Assembly (NCBI GenBank): GCA_902566635.1
Contig: CACFJP010000001.1
Location: forward strand, 62,001-126,000
DNA: 64,000 nucleotides
Direction of reading: 5' to 3'
Source: an uncultured Bacteroidota bacterium
Lineage (GTDB): Bacteria > Bacteroidota > Bacteroidia > Flavobacteriales > Flavobacteriaceae
Shown: positions 8,744 through 17,821 of the stretch, piece after piece
How the letters are laid out: each line of letters begins with the position of its first letter
Numbering within the stretch: the first letter of the stretch is position 1
Made by a program: the position numbers and the translations under genes
Notes under the pieces: model-generated
The model's input: the letters and a program-made list of their open reading frames with translations, nothing else
What the model was told of the DNA's origin: nothing
Databases searched by the model: none

Positions 8744-9709
8744 ATGCGCTTATTCAAAAAGTTGTTTCGATCATTTTTGGCCTTGGTATTTTTTTTGGTT
8801 TTATTATGGAGTTGTTCAAATCAAAACTCTTCAACAAACACCTACTCATATGAGTTGATTCGTTTTGAACAAATTTTTTTTGAATCACACCCTGATTCCT
8901 TAGCAGCAGTCGAAAAACAATTTCCTTATTTTTTCCCAAAAAATTATCCTTTTTCTGTGTGGGTCAATCGACGCGCAGACAGCTTGCAAATGGCACTTTA
9001 TAAGGAAACAAAAATGTTATCAAGCGACGATATTAAAGATCAAATAGATCCTTTTATTAAAGGTCTTACTCGTGTGTTTAAAAATGTGACCCCCCCCAAA
9101 AAAGTAATCACCATAACTTCTGATGTCGACTATAACAATAAAGTCATTCTGAACGACACCATGGCTTTGGTTTCCATTGATAATTTCTTGGGAGTTGATC
9201 ATTTTATGTACCAGGGAATTGCCATGTATTTACGACAAGAGATGAATTTGCGTGACCTTTCAGTGCAACTCGCCGAGTCGTTTGCAGAGCGTATTATCCC
9301 AACTCCGAATGATCGAAGTTTTTTGTCGCAGTTAATTCACTATGGAAAAATACAGTATATCAAGCAAATGATCATACCAGATTTTTCTGAAGATCGCATA
9401 ATGGGATATACCCCAGAACAACTTGAGTGGGCAAGAACAAATGAAAAAGAGATCTGGAATTTTTTTGTATCCAAAGAGTTGCTTTTTAGTACTGACCAAG
9501 ACCTCATCAGTCGTTTTATTTTTCCAGCTCCATTTTCAAAATTTTATTTAAATATAGATGTTGATTCACCCGGGAAAATAGGGCAGTGGTTGGGCTTGCA
9601 AATTGTCAATGCTTATCAAAGAAACGAGCGTAAACCCATCGACGAACTGATAAAAACACCAACTAGAGTGTTGTTTGAAAACTCAAAATATAAACCACGA
9701 CGAAAATGA
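8744..9709 (+). CDS. gldB: Gliding motility lipoprotein GldB
   Basis: GldB is a Bacteroidota lipoprotein needed for gliding motility. The 321-aa protein begins with a signal peptide ending in a lipobox-like 'LLWSC' around residue 24. The body includes 'FEQIFFESHPDSL', 'FPYFFPKNYPF' and the 'MGYTPEQLEW' block typical of the family. Assignment is strengthened by the nadE-gldB-gldC order common in flavobacteria and by gldC overlapping the stop by 4 nt. Motility itself cannot be inferred from this pair alone, because some non-gliding members keep these genes. Confidence 0.9.
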   Translation: MRLFKKLFRSFLALVFFLVLLWSCSNQNSSTNTYSYELIRFEQIFFESHPDSLAAVEKQFPYFFPKNYPFSVWVNRRADSLQMALYKETKMLSSDDIKDQIDPFIKGLTRVFKNVTPPKKVITITSDVDYNNKVILNDTMALVSIDNFLGVDHFMYQGIAMYLRQEMNLRDLSVQLAESFAERIIPTPNDRSFLSQLIHYGKIQYIKQMIIPDFSEDRIMGYTPEQLEWARTNEKEIWNFFVSKELLFSTDQDLISRFIFPAPFSKFYLNIDVDSPGKIGQWLGLQIVNAYQRNERKPIDELIKTPTRVLFENSKYKPRRK

Positions 9710-10056
9710 AAGAAACAAGTATTACGATAGATGTTACGCTGGACGAAAACCATGTGCCATACAAGTTGCATTGGTCTGCACCTGATGGAGGTATTAGCAA
9801 TCAAGAAACCCACGCTGTTTTTTTGAGCACTTGGAATAAGGAAATGCAGGAAACCGCACGAATTGATTTATGGTCAAAAGAAATGCCTGTTGACCAAATG
9901 CGTGTATTTGTTCATCAAACGCTTGTGGGGATTCGCAACTCGTACATGAATGCTACACAGGATGTTGAAATGGGTGAGGCCTTCCAACAGTTTTGTGATT
10001 ATTTTTCAGATGAGCACAATTTGGGAAAAGCCCAAAAAACTAAAGATTCGAATTGA
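9706..10056 (+). CDS. gldC: Gliding motility protein GldC
   Basis: This small soluble protein of 116 aa matches the GldC family: 'ITIDVTLDENHVPYKLHWSA', 'LWSKEMPVDQMRVFVHQTL', then a polar tail. It overlaps gldB by 4 nt (ATGA), so the two are translationally coupled. The biochemical role of GldC is not established; it assists gliding in Flavobacterium johnsoniae. Its end overlaps the minus-strand engB by 17 nt in convergent orientation. Confidence 0.9.
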   Translation: MKETSITIDVTLDENHVPYKLHWSAPDGGISNQETHAVFLSTWNKEMQETARIDLWSKEMPVDQMRVFVHQTLVGIRNSYMNATQDVEMGEAFQQFCDYFSDEHNLGKAQKTKDSN

Positions 10057-10636
10057 TTGATGCTATGTAGTTGATTATTTCCTCCTTACCTTCACCTGTT
10101 TTTGCAGATGATTCAAACATCGGGGGAATGCTTTCCCATCCCTGCTCTAAAAGATGCGATTGATAATGCGATAGATTGTCTCTTCGTTGCTTTTCAGATA
10201 GCTTATCAATTTTGGTAAAAACGATAGAGAATGCGTGTTGATTTACTCCAAGCATATTGATAAAATTTATATCAATTTTTTGTGGTTTATGGCGACTGTC
10301 AATTAGAACAAAGGTGTTGATCAATTGTTTTCTCTTTTCAAAATATCCATGTATGAGTTTTTTGATCTCGTTTCTTCCTTGTTTAGGTAATTTGGCGTAA
10401 CCATAACCAGGCAAATCGACCAAAAACCAACTTTCATTGATGACAAAGTGATTAATCAATTTTGTTTTCCCTGGAGTGCCCGATGTTTTGGCAAGTTTTT
10501 TATTGTTTGTCAATGCGTTGATGAGGGATGACTTACCAACATTTGAGCGACCAATAAAAGCATATTCAGCAAAGGAGTACTTTGGACATTGATCTACATC
10601 CGAGCTGCTGACCAAAAAACGAGCAGAATGAATCAT
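10040..10636 (-). CDS. engB: Ribosome biogenesis GTP-binding protein EngB (YsxC/YihA)
   Basis: EngB is an essential GTPase involved in large ribosomal subunit assembly. The 198-aa protein carries the G1 P-loop 'GRSNVGKSSLI' near residue 29, G3 'DLPGYGYAK', G4 'TKIDK' and G5 'SSAKTG'. Length and motif spacing are standard. It is 6 nt downstream of the alpha/beta hydrolase gene on the same strand, so the two probably form an operon. Confidence 0.95.
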   Translation of the reverse strand: MIHSARFLVSSSDVDQCPKYSFAEYAFIGRSNVGKSSLINALTNNKKLAKTSGTPGKTKLINHFVINESWFLVDLPGYGYAKLPKQGRNEIKKLIHGYFEKRKQLINTFVLIDSRHKPQKIDINFINMLGVNQHAFSIVFTKIDKLSEKQRRDNLSHYQSHLLEQGWESIPPMFESSAKTGEGKEEIINYIASINSNL

Positions 10637-10642
10637 GACAAC

Positions 10643-11407
10643 TCAATTTGAGTTTCTGCTCAACCATTTTTCCATGTGTACATTGAACAGATTGGGATGT
10701 TCCATCATTGGTGCATGACCACATTCTTCAATCCAAAATATACTAGAATTAGGTAGAAGACGATTAAAATCGTGCCCAACTTCAGGGGGTGTTACAATGT
10801 CATTTTTACCCCAAATGATAGCAGTTGGGATTTTGATTTTAGGTAAATCTTTGGACATATTATGGCGAATTGCACTTTTGGCAATCGTAAGGATTTTAAC
10901 CAGTTTTTTTCGATCGTTGACAGTCTCAAAAACCTCATCAACCACATCGTCAGTTGCCACTTTAGGATCATAAAAAACTTCTTCACATTTTTTTCTCATG
11001 TATTCCTTGTCTTCTCTTTTGGGATAGCTTTCCCCCATAGAGTTTTCGTACAGTCCAGAACTTCCTGTGATGATAAGACCCCTAATATTTTTTGGATACA
11101 ACAAAGAAACAAGTAAACCAATATGACCGCCCAATGAGTTGCCAAGCAAGGTAACATCAGTTAAACCAAGGTGTAAAATAAATTGATGCACATATTTAGC
11201 AAACTCTTTCACATTTGTTTTGAGTAGCGGCAAGTCGTAGATGGGCAGCATAGGAATGATTACTTTATATCCTTTGCTGGGGAAGTAATCTGTCACTCCT
11301 TGAAAGTTACTCAACCCTCCCATAAGACCATGAAGAATAACAATTGACTTTCCTTCTCCAACCTCCAGAAATTGGTATTTGCCTGATTTTTTGATTGTTT
11401 CTTTCAT
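10643..11407 (-). CDS. Alpha/beta hydrolase
   Basis: This is a single-domain alpha/beta-hydrolase of about 254 aa. The oxyanion motif is 'LHGLMGG', the nucleophile elbow is 'GNSLGGH', the acid is likely the Asp in 'GKNDIVTP' and the histidine lies in 'CGHAPMMEHP', so the triad is complete. No signal peptide is seen, so it should be cytoplasmic. The track start is a GTG at 11419; the ATG at 11407 ('MKETIKKSGKY') is more likely. The position upstream of engB is common in flavobacteria, but the substrate is unknown. Confidence 0.85.
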   Translation of the reverse strand: MKETIKKSGKYQFLEVGEGKSIVILHGLMGGLSNFQGVTDYFPSKGYKVIIPMLPIYDLPLLKTNVKEFAKYVHQFILHLGLTDVTLLGNSLGGHIGLLVSLLYPKNIRGLIITGSSGLYENSMGESYPKREDKEYMRKKCEEVFYDPKVATDDVVDEVFETVNDRKKLVKILTIAKSAIRHNMSKDLPKIKIPTAIIWGKNDIVTPPEVGHDFNRLLPNSSIFWIEECGHAPMMEHPNLFNVHMEKWLSRNSN

Positions 11408-11567
11408 CAATTGATTCACAAATAGTCAGCAAATATAACCATTTCAAGTCAGTTACTTCATTCATACCAAACAAAGTGTGGGTTACAATATTTTAAAATA
11501 TGACACTAAATAAGTTTTTTATAATATAAATGTAATTAACTCATTTTAAGCAATTTAAGAGTTTGAT

Positions 11568-11621
11568 GTGGCAAAAATGTATAAAATTGTTAACAAAGTG
11601 GTAAAAAGTGGTAAAAAGTGG
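11568..11621 (+). promoter_or_regulatory. MraZ-box operator array upstream of mraZ
   Basis: Three exact 10-bp steps read GTGGTAAAAA-GTGGTAAAAA-GTGGTAATTA, with GTGG at 11598, 11608 and 11618. A fourth GTGG (in GTGGCAAAAA) at 11568 is exactly 30 bp, three helical turns, upstream of the first. MraZ proteins in other phyla bind TGGG/GTGG-type direct repeats with about 10-bp period in front of their own dcw operon, so this is very likely the autoregulatory site. The boxes end 11 bp before the -7 element, a position suited to repression. Confidence 0.75.
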
Positions 11622-11632
11622 TAATTAATTGA

Positions 11633-11640
11633 TATATTTG
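11633..11640 (+). promoter_or_regulatory. -7 element of the dcw operon promoter
   Basis: TATATTTG matches the Bacteroidota TAnnTTTG -7 consensus and lies 20 nt before the mraZ ATG. No good TTG is found at -33, where the GTGG repeats sit instead. The promoter may therefore depend on the overlapping operator or use a weak -33 contact. Confidence 0.55.
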
Positions 11641-11660
11641 ACTCAGTTAGAGTTGAAAAA

Positions 11661-12116
11661 ATGCACGTTGTTGGCACGTATGAATGTAAGTTGGATCCTA
11701 AGGGAAGGGTAAAGCTTCCTGTGTCCATAACCAAGCAGCTTAAGGGAGTTGAAACGTTTGTTCTCAAACGTTCGGTATTTCAAAAGTGCTTGGAGCTTTA
11801 CACTTTGGAGGAGTGGTCAACAATGATGGAAAAGGTGAACAAGCTGAATCGTTTCAGAAAAAAGAACAACGACTTCATTCGCCGATTTACTGCTGGGGTT
11901 AAGATGATTGACCTCGATGCAGCAACCAGAATTTTGATCCCAAAAGATTTGCTTTCAATCGCTTCTTTGAATAAGTCTTTGGTTTTATCATCAGCAATCA
12001 ACATGATTGAAATTTGGGACAAGGAGCTTTATGAAAAAGCCATTGATGATGCTGCCCTTGACTTTGCAGAATTGGCAGAAGAGGTAATGGGAAATCATGA
12101 TGAGGATGTATCATAA
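11661..12116 (+). CDS. mraZ: Transcriptional regulator MraZ
   Basis: MraZ is a DNA-binding protein built from two SpoVT-AbrB half-barrels that forms a ring and represses the dcw operon. The first motif reads 'GTYECKLDPKGRVKLPVS' (residues 5-22), and the second 'LDAATRILIPKDLLSIA' lies around residues 92-108. The 151-aa length is normal. It is the first gene of the operon and sits directly behind the GTGG repeat array. Its 3' end overlaps the rsmH start by 20 nt if the first ATG of rsmH is used. Confidence 0.95.
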   Translation: MHVVGTYECKLDPKGRVKLPVSITKQLKGVETFVLKRSVFQKCLELYTLEEWSTMMEKVNKLNRFRKKNNDFIRRFTAGVKMIDLDAATRILIPKDLLSIASLNKSLVLSSAINMIEIWDKELYEKAIDDAALDFAELAEEVMGNHDEDVS

Positions 12117-12999
12117 ACCCGTTTTACTGAATGCTTGTCTAGAAGGATTGGCTCTCAAAAAGTCGGGCACTTATGTCGATGTGACTTTTGGCGGTGGAGG
12201 ACATACCAAAGCAATTTTGGATTCAATTGGTAGTGGTGGAAAGGTCATTGCTTTTGACCAAGATGAAGATGTCATTGAAAACTCATTGGATGATGATCGT
12301 CTGATTTTTGTTCATCAAAATTTTTCTTTTCTACAACGCTTTCTACGATTTCACAAAATCGATAAAGTCGATGGAATTTTAGCAGACCTAGGCGTTTCAT
12401 CACACCAAATCGATACTCCAGAGAGAGGATTTTCTACACGCTTCGATGGTCCCCTTGACATGAGGATGAATTCATCGGGAGGGGTGTCGGCAAAAGGTGT
12501 AGTGAATACCTACACAAAAGAACAACTTAGTGATATTTTTTATCAATACGGGGAGTTGACCAACGCTCGAAAGATTGCATTACGAATTGTGGATCAACGA
12601 AGTCAAAAGCCTATTGAAACAACCCTTGAGCTTAAAGAGATTCTCAGTCCTCTTATACCTATAAAAATCAAGCACAAAGTGATGGCTCAAATTTTCCAAG
12701 CCCTTCGCATTGAAGTGAACCAAGAGTTGGAAGCATTGAAGTCACTACTCGAGCAAAGTGGAGAGGTTATCAAAAGGAATGGAAGACTTTGCGTTATAAG
12801 CTATCACTCATTGGAAGATCGTTTGGTGAAGCGATTTATACAGCATGGATGCTTTGATAGCGAACCTGTAAAAGATGGGTTTGGACACTCACATAAACCT
12901 TTCAAAAAGGTGGGGCAGCTGGCTTTACCCAGTGAAACAGAAATTAGAAAAAATAAACGTGCACGCAGTGCAAAGTTGAGAATAGCAGAGAAAATATGA
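12097..12999 (+). CDS. rsmH: 16S rRNA (cytosine1402-N4)-methyltransferase
   Basis: RsmH (MraW) methylates N4 of C1402 in the 16S rRNA P site. The SAM-binding loop 'DVTFGGGGHTKAIL' (about residue 28), 'ILADLGVSSHQID', 'RGFSTRFDGPLDMRMN' and 'VISYHSLEDRLVKRF' are all present over 300 aa. Three ATG codons lie close together (12097, 12100, 12106), so the start is uncertain by up to three codons; all overlap the mraZ end. The stop overlaps ftsL as ATGA. Confidence 0.95.
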   Translation: MMRMYHKPVLLNACLEGLALKKSGTYVDVTFGGGGHTKAILDSIGSGGKVIAFDQDEDVIENSLDDDRLIFVHQNFSFLQRFLRFHKIDKVDGILADLGVSSHQIDTPERGFSTRFDGPLDMRMNSSGGVSAKGVVNTYTKEQLSDIFYQYGELTNARKIALRIVDQRSQKPIETTLELKEILSPLIPIKIKHKVMAQIFQALRIEVNQELEALKSLLEQSGEVIKRNGRLCVISYHSLEDRLVKRFIQHGCFDSEPVKDGFGHSHKPFKKVGQLALPSETEIRKNKRARSAKLRIAEKI

Positions 13000-13304
13000 G
13001 ACAAAGTCTGTTGGAAATTCTTCGAGGTTCTTTCTTGGTACAACAAGGTGCCTCGAGGAATTGGCGGCTCATTATTTTCTTCTTTTTTCTGGCGGGGATT
13101 ATGATTGCGTCTTCTCATAACATCGACCAAAAGGTGATGGAGATTTCTGCTCTTAACACTGAAATCCAAGAGTTAAAAAGTCAATTTGCTGAAACAAGAA
13201 CCAAGGCAATGTATATGCGTCTTGAGACTGAGGTAAAAACCAAACTGTCTGAGCGTGGGTTTGTGTCCTCAGTCACTCCTCCCACTAAAATCGTAATTGA
13301 ATAA
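12996..13304 (+). CDS. ftsL: FtsL-like cell division protein
   Basis: This 102-aa bitopic protein has a short cytoplasmic N-terminus, one membrane segment ('LIIFFFFLAGIMIASS', about residues 24-40) and a periplasmic heptad-rich region ('ISALNTEIQELKSQFAE'). That architecture and the position between rsmH and ftsI define FtsL, which forms a complex with FtsB and FtsQ and activates the FtsWI synthase. Primary sequence conservation is weak in this family, so the call rests on topology and synteny. Confidence 0.85.
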   Translation: MRQSLLEILRGSFLVQQGASRNWRLIIFFFFLAGIMIASSHNIDQKVMEISALNTEIQELKSQFAETRTKAMYMRLETEVKTKLSERGFVSSVTPPTKIVIE

Positions 13305-13305
13305 A

Positions 13306-15165
13306 ATGGAGAAGCAGAAAAGACTGATCTCGAGATTTTCATCAGTGGTAGTTGGGTTATTTCTGCTTGGTTTTGTGATTGGATACAAAATCATACATAT
13401 CCAATTTATTGAAGGCGACTCCTTTAAGCTTCTAGCTGAAAAAACAACAATACAAAATTTTGAAATACAGCCCATACGCGGAAATATTTATGCGCAAGAT
13501 GGGAGTTTACTTGCCACCACGGTACCGAGATATACCATACATTTCGACGCAGCGACTGTCAGTACAAGCCGCTTTGAAAATCATGTTGATCAACTTTCAG
13601 ATTCGCTCTCACTGCTGTTGGGCAAAAGCGCAAATTACTATTACAACATACTTGTTGATGCGCACAAAAAGCAGCATCGTTATCGACGCATAGCAAAAGA
13701 CTTGACTTATGGTCAGATGACTCGCTTGCGAACTTTTCCTCTTTTTAGGCTAGGTGGTGTGCGAGGTGGTTTGGTAGTCGAGCGAAAACCAGTGCGTGAA
13801 AAACCACTTGGGAAAATAGCTGAGCGAACCATTGGGTATGAACAAGAACAGCCAAATGGAAGTTACGTTCGTGTAGGACTTGAAGGTGCTTTTGGAGATC
13901 AGTTGCGAGGTATCCCAGGTTTACAATTGCGTCAAAGAATAGCAAACGGCCAGTGGAAACCATTAAGTGATTCTTATTTGCAAGAGCCACAAGACGGATA
14001 TGATGTGCAAACCACACTAGATGTAAACATCCAAGACATTACTCATCATGCTTTGCTCGAGGCACTCGAAAACTTTGAAGCCGATCATGGAACTGCTGTG
14101 GTCATGGAAACTGAAACAGGAGCTATTCGTGCAGTGGCGAACCTTGGAAGAACAGAGGAGGGGAAGTATTATGAAAAACTCAATTATGCAATTGGAGAGT
14201 CCCACGAACCGGGCTCTACTTTTAAACTGATGGCCCTTGTTGCTGCTTTTGAAGATCAGGTGGTTGACACCACTTCGGTTTTTGACACCCAGAACGGAGA
14301 GTTGACATTTTACTCAAAATATAAAGTGCGCGACTCTCGAAAAGGAGGGTATGGTAAAATTCCCATTACCGAAATTTTTGAGCGTTCATCAAACACTGGA
14401 ATGGTTCAGGCAATTTATGACCAGTACAAGAAAAAGCCTGAACAATTTGTAAATCGCCTTATGAACATGGGTTTAAGCGAGCCCCTAGGATTGCCAATTG
14501 TAGGAGAAGGTAAGCCATTGATCCCGCATCCTGACAAAAATGGTTGGAGTGGGATCTCTCTTCCATGGATGGCATATGGATATGGGGTTTTACTCACTCC
14601 AATGCAGATTCTTACGTTTTATAACGCCATTGCAAATGATGGGGTGATGGTCAAACCCAGATTTATTGAGCGCACGCAAGATGCTTGGAGTAAAATGAAA
14701 AGAAATTCTGAAGTGGAAATTATCTCTGCATCTGTTTGTTCAAAAGAGACAATAGGAAAAGCAAAAAGTTTATTGAAAGGGGTGGTTGAAAAGCCATGGG
14801 GTACAGCACATAATATTTACGATCCAAACTTTGCTATCGCTGGGAAAACAGGCACATGTCAGTTGGATTATGACACTGAGGAGATACAATACGTAGCGAG
14901 CTTTGTGGGGTATTTTCCTTCAAACCGACCAAAGTACTCATGCATTGTTTTGGTTCATCGACCAAATAAAGAAAAGGGGTACTTCGGAAGCACAGTGGCT
15001 GCACCTGTGTTCCAAAAAATCGCTCACAAATTATACAGTTCAATTCCAGTAGAAACTAGGCTTAGTCGCGAACGCTATTTGGAAATCATCCAGCCTAAAA
15101 TTGAGACAAGCAAAGGCATTATTGACGCAAAAGTAGATATAACAAATACACAAAATAAATCCTGA
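13306..15165 (+). CDS. ftsI: Peptidoglycan transpeptidase FtsI (PBP3-type)
   Basis: FtsI crosslinks septal peptidoglycan. It has a single N-terminal membrane anchor ('VVVGLFLLGFVIGY'), a pedestal domain beginning 'PIRGNIYAQDGSLLA', and a transpeptidase domain with SxxK 'GSTFK', SxN 'SSNTG' and 'GKTGT' motifs. The track begins at a TTG overlapping ftsL; the ATG at 13306, one base after the ftsL stop, is preferred and gives 619 aa. I see no clear PASTA repeat at the C-terminus, which many Bacteroidota homologues have, so the tail appears short. It ends in a TGATG junction with murE. Confidence 0.93.
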   Translation: MEKQKRLISRFSSVVVGLFLLGFVIGYKIIHIQFIEGDSFKLLAEKTTIQNFEIQPIRGNIYAQDGSLLATTVPRYTIHFDAATVSTSRFENHVDQLSDSLSLLLGKSANYYYNILVDAHKKQHRYRRIAKDLTYGQMTRLRTFPLFRLGGVRGGLVVERKPVREKPLGKIAERTIGYEQEQPNGSYVRVGLEGAFGDQLRGIPGLQLRQRIANGQWKPLSDSYLQEPQDGYDVQTTLDVNIQDITHHALLEALENFEADHGTAVVMETETGAIRAVANLGRTEEGKYYEKLNYAIGESHEPGSTFKLMALVAAFEDQVVDTTSVFDTQNGELTFYSKYKVRDSRKGGYGKIPITEIFERSSNTGMVQAIYDQYKKKPEQFVNRLMNMGLSEPLGLPIVGEGKPLIPHPDKNGWSGISLPWMAYGYGVLLTPMQILTFYNAIANDGVMVKPRFIERTQDAWSKMKRNSEVEIISASVCSKETIGKAKSLLKGVVEKPWGTAHNIYDPNFAIAGKTGTCQLDYDTEEIQYVASFVGYFPSNRPKYSCIVLVHRPNKEKGYFGSTVAAPVFQKIAHKLYSSIPVETRLSRERYLEIIQPKIETSKGIIDAKVDITNTQNKS

Positions 15166-16622
15166 TGCAACTCAAAGAATTACTATTTGGTGTATCCATC
15201 GACGCTGTGTTAGGGTCGACATCAGTATCGATTGATAGTGTTACATCTGACTCTCGTGTGCTAGGATCAAATTCACTATTTGTAGCCATTAGTGGCGAAC
15301 ATAATGATGGGCACGACCACATCAGCGATGCTGTTAGAAAGGGTGCAGTTGCTGTTCTTTGTGAAGAGCTACCCAGAAAACAAAAAGATGGTGTTACCTA
15401 TGTCCAGGCGCCCCAATCCCGAAGCGCTTATGCTGTTGTCGCATCTAATTATCAAAACAACCCTTCTTCCAAACTTAATCTTATAGGTGTCACTGGCACC
15501 AATGGAAAAACATCGATTGTTCAACTGTTGTTTGATGTCTTTCAGCACCTTGGGTTCTCTGTCGGAAAGTTGTCCACAATCGAAAATGCGATTAACGAGC
15601 ACATCTATCCAGCAACACACACAACCCCTGACCCAATGGAGATTAATTCTTTTTTGGCAAAAATGGTTGTAGCGGGAGTAACGCATTGCTTTATGGAGGT
15701 TTCATCTCATGGAATCGATCAGCATCGAATTGGAGGGCTACAGTTTAGAGGAGGGGTGTTTACAAATCTCACCCATGATCACCTCGATTATCACAAAACA
15801 TTTGAAAGTTATAGGGATACCAAAAAGAAGTTTTTTGATCTTCTTCCAGAAACTGCTTTTGCACTCACAAATAGTGATGATAAAAATGGAGCATACATGC
15901 TCCAAAATTGTGCTGCCAAGAAACACTCATTTGCCTTAAAAAATACTGCTGAGTTTAAAGCAAAAATCATTGAACATGATTTTTCTGGAATGCAATTGCG
16001 AATCGATAGCATAGAAACATGGGTTGGATTGGTTGGAGACTTCAATGCCTCCAATGTGCTGGCAGTGTATGCATGTACACAAATACTGGGTGAGAATATT
16101 GATCAGAGTTTAAGTGCATTGAGTGCTGTTGAGCCAGTCTTAGGAAGATTTAACGTCGTTAGTGGAGGTCATCCAACTCGAGCGATTGTCGATTATGCCC
16201 ACACGCCCGACGCTTTGCAGCATGTGCTAGAAACCATTAATAAAATCAGGACTGGGAATGAGATTTTGATTACTGTTTTTGGTTGTGGTGGGGGTCGCGA
16301 TGAGGCAAAGCGCCCAATGATGGGAAAGATTGCCTCTACTTTGAGTGATAAAGTGATATTCACATCCGACAACCCTCGTAATGAAGATCCAGAAAAGATT
16401 ATAAAGCAAATCGAAGCTGGTGTTCCGGCAGAGCATTTTAAAAAATATATCAGCATTTCAAGCCGATCACAAGCGATCAAAACCGCCTGTCAACTTGCAC
16501 ATAAAGGGGATATCATCTTGCTGGCAGGTAAGGGGCATGAAACCTATCAAGATGTCAAGGGCGAACGATTGGTGTTTGACGATACAAAGGAGTTAAAAAG
16601 CCATTTACAAAACAAGGGCTAA
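15165..16622 (+). CDS. murE: UDP-N-acetylmuramoyl-L-alanyl-D-glutamate--2,6-diaminopimelate ligase
   Basis: MurE adds the third amino acid to the peptidoglycan stem. The ATP loop '[12 protein letters not shown]', '[13 protein letters not shown]' and the C-terminal 'SDNPRNEDP' motif are present. DNPR marks meso-diaminopimelate rather than lysine specificity. The 485-aa length is typical. Start and stop overlap its neighbours by single bases (TGATG with ftsI, TAATG with mraY). Confidence 0.95.
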   Translation: MQLKELLFGVSIDAVLGSTSVSIDSVTSDSRVLGSNSLFVAISGEHNDGHDHISDAVRKGAVAVLCEELPRKQKDGVTYVQAPQSRSAYAVVASNYQNNPSSKLNLIGVTGTNGKTSIVQLLFDVFQHLGFSVGKLSTIENAINEHIYPATHTTPDPMEINSFLAKMVVAGVTHCFMEVSSHGIDQHRIGGLQFRGGVFTNLTHDHLDYHKTFESYRDTKKKFFDLLPETAFALTNSDDKNGAYMLQNCAAKKHSFALKNTAEFKAKIIEHDFSGMQLRIDSIETWVGLVGDFNASNVLAVYACTQILGENIDQSLSALSAVEPVLGRFNVVSGGHPTRAIVDYAHTPDALQHVLETINKIRTGNEILITVFGCGGGRDEAKRPMMGKIASTLSDKVIFTSDNPRNEDPEKIIKQIEAGVPAEHFKKYISISSRSQAIKTACQLAHKGDIILLAGKGHETYQDVKGERLVFDDTKELKSHLQNKG

Positions 16623-17818
16623 TGTTATACTATTTGTTTGAATATTTAGAGATAGAATTTCAGCTGCCAGGTGCAGGGCTCTTTCAGTTCATTAGTTTTC
16701 GCGCTTCTATTGCAATCATTTTTTCTCTATTGGTCTCATTGATTTTTGGTAAGCGAATAATTGAGCTATTGAATCGATTTCAGATGGGTGAAAGCATTCG
16801 AGATCTCGGATTGGCCGGTCAGAAAGAAAAAGCAGGAACGCCAACTATGGGTGGTCTCATAATCATTCTTGCAACGCTTACACCTGTGTTGTTATTTGCA
16901 AAACTCGACAACATCTATATCCTTCTTTTGATCATCACAACCCTGTGGATGGGCTCGATTGGTTTTATTGATGATTATATCAAAATAAAGCGTAAGAATA
17001 AAGAAGGACTTAAAGGCAGGTTTAAAATCATTGGTCAGATTGGATTGGGCCTTATTGTAGGGATTATACTTTATTTCCATCCTGATGTCACGATACGAGA
17101 AAACGCAACGATCGGACAAGGAGTGGTGATCAATGAGAAATCGACAAAAACAACAATCCCACTGCTGAAAAACAATGAATTTAATTATGCTGATGTGATT
17201 ACATGGATTGATGAATCTTGGTCTGTGTATGCTTGGTTGGTATTTATTCCCTTTGTGATTTTCATCGTGACAGCAGTTTCAAATGGTGCAAACCTAACAG
17301 ATGGCATCGATGGTTTGGCAGCAGGAACTGCAACCCTAATCGTGTTAGTTTTAGGTGCATTTGCATGGGTTTCAGGGAATATTATTTTTTCAGATTACCT
17401 CAATGTGATGTATATACCAGACGTTAGTGAACTTGTGATTTTTATCGCTGCATTTGCTGGGGGTCTTGTTGGATTTTTGTGGTACAACACCTATCCAGCC
17501 CAGGTATTCATGGGCGATACTGGGAGCTTAACCATTGGAGGAATTATTGCTGTTGTTGCCCTTTCGGTTCGCAAAGAATTACTTATCCCAGTGTTGTGTG
17601 GTGTGTTCTTAATCGAAAGCTTGTCAGTCATATTACAAGTTGGATACTTCAAATACACCAAAAAGAAAACAGGAGTTGGAAAGCGAATTTTCTTAATGGC
17701 ACCTGTCCATCACCACTTCCAAAAACAAGGGCACCACGAAAGCAAAATTGTGACTCGTTTTTGGATCATCACGATTGCACTTGCAATCATTTCACTTGTA
17801 ACCTTAAAAATCAGATAG
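16622..17818 (+). CDS. mraY: Phospho-N-acetylmuramoyl-pentapeptide transferase
   Basis: MraY makes lipid I by moving phospho-MurNAc-pentapeptide to undecaprenyl phosphate in the inner membrane. The 398-aa polytopic protein has 'GTPTMGGL', the catalytic 'GFIDDYIK', '[12 protein letters not shown]', 'VFMGDTGSL' and the C-terminal '[11 protein letters not shown]' motifs. About 40 extra residues around 165-205 ('[14 protein letters not shown]...') lengthen a loop, as is common in Bacteroidota, making it longer than the E. coli protein (360 aa). It shares one base with murE. Confidence 0.95.
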   Translation: MLYYLFEYLEIEFQLPGAGLFQFISFRASIAIIFSLLVSLIFGKRIIELLNRFQMGESIRDLGLAGQKEKAGTPTMGGLIIILATLTPVLLFAKLDNIYILLLIITTLWMGSIGFIDDYIKIKRKNKEGLKGRFKIIGQIGLGLIVGIILYFHPDVTIRENATIGQGVVINEKSTKTTIPLLKNNEFNYADVITWIDESWSVYAWLVFIPFVIFIVTAVSNGANLTDGIDGLAAGTATLIVLVLGAFAWVSGNIIFSDYLNVMYIPDVSELVIFIAAFAGGLVGFLWYNTYPAQVFMGDTGSLTIGGIIAVVALSVRKELLIPVLCGVFLIESLSVILQVGYFKYTKKKTGVGKRIFLMAPVHHHFQKQGHHESKIVTRFWIITIALAIISLVTLKIR

Positions 17819-17821
17819 CCA

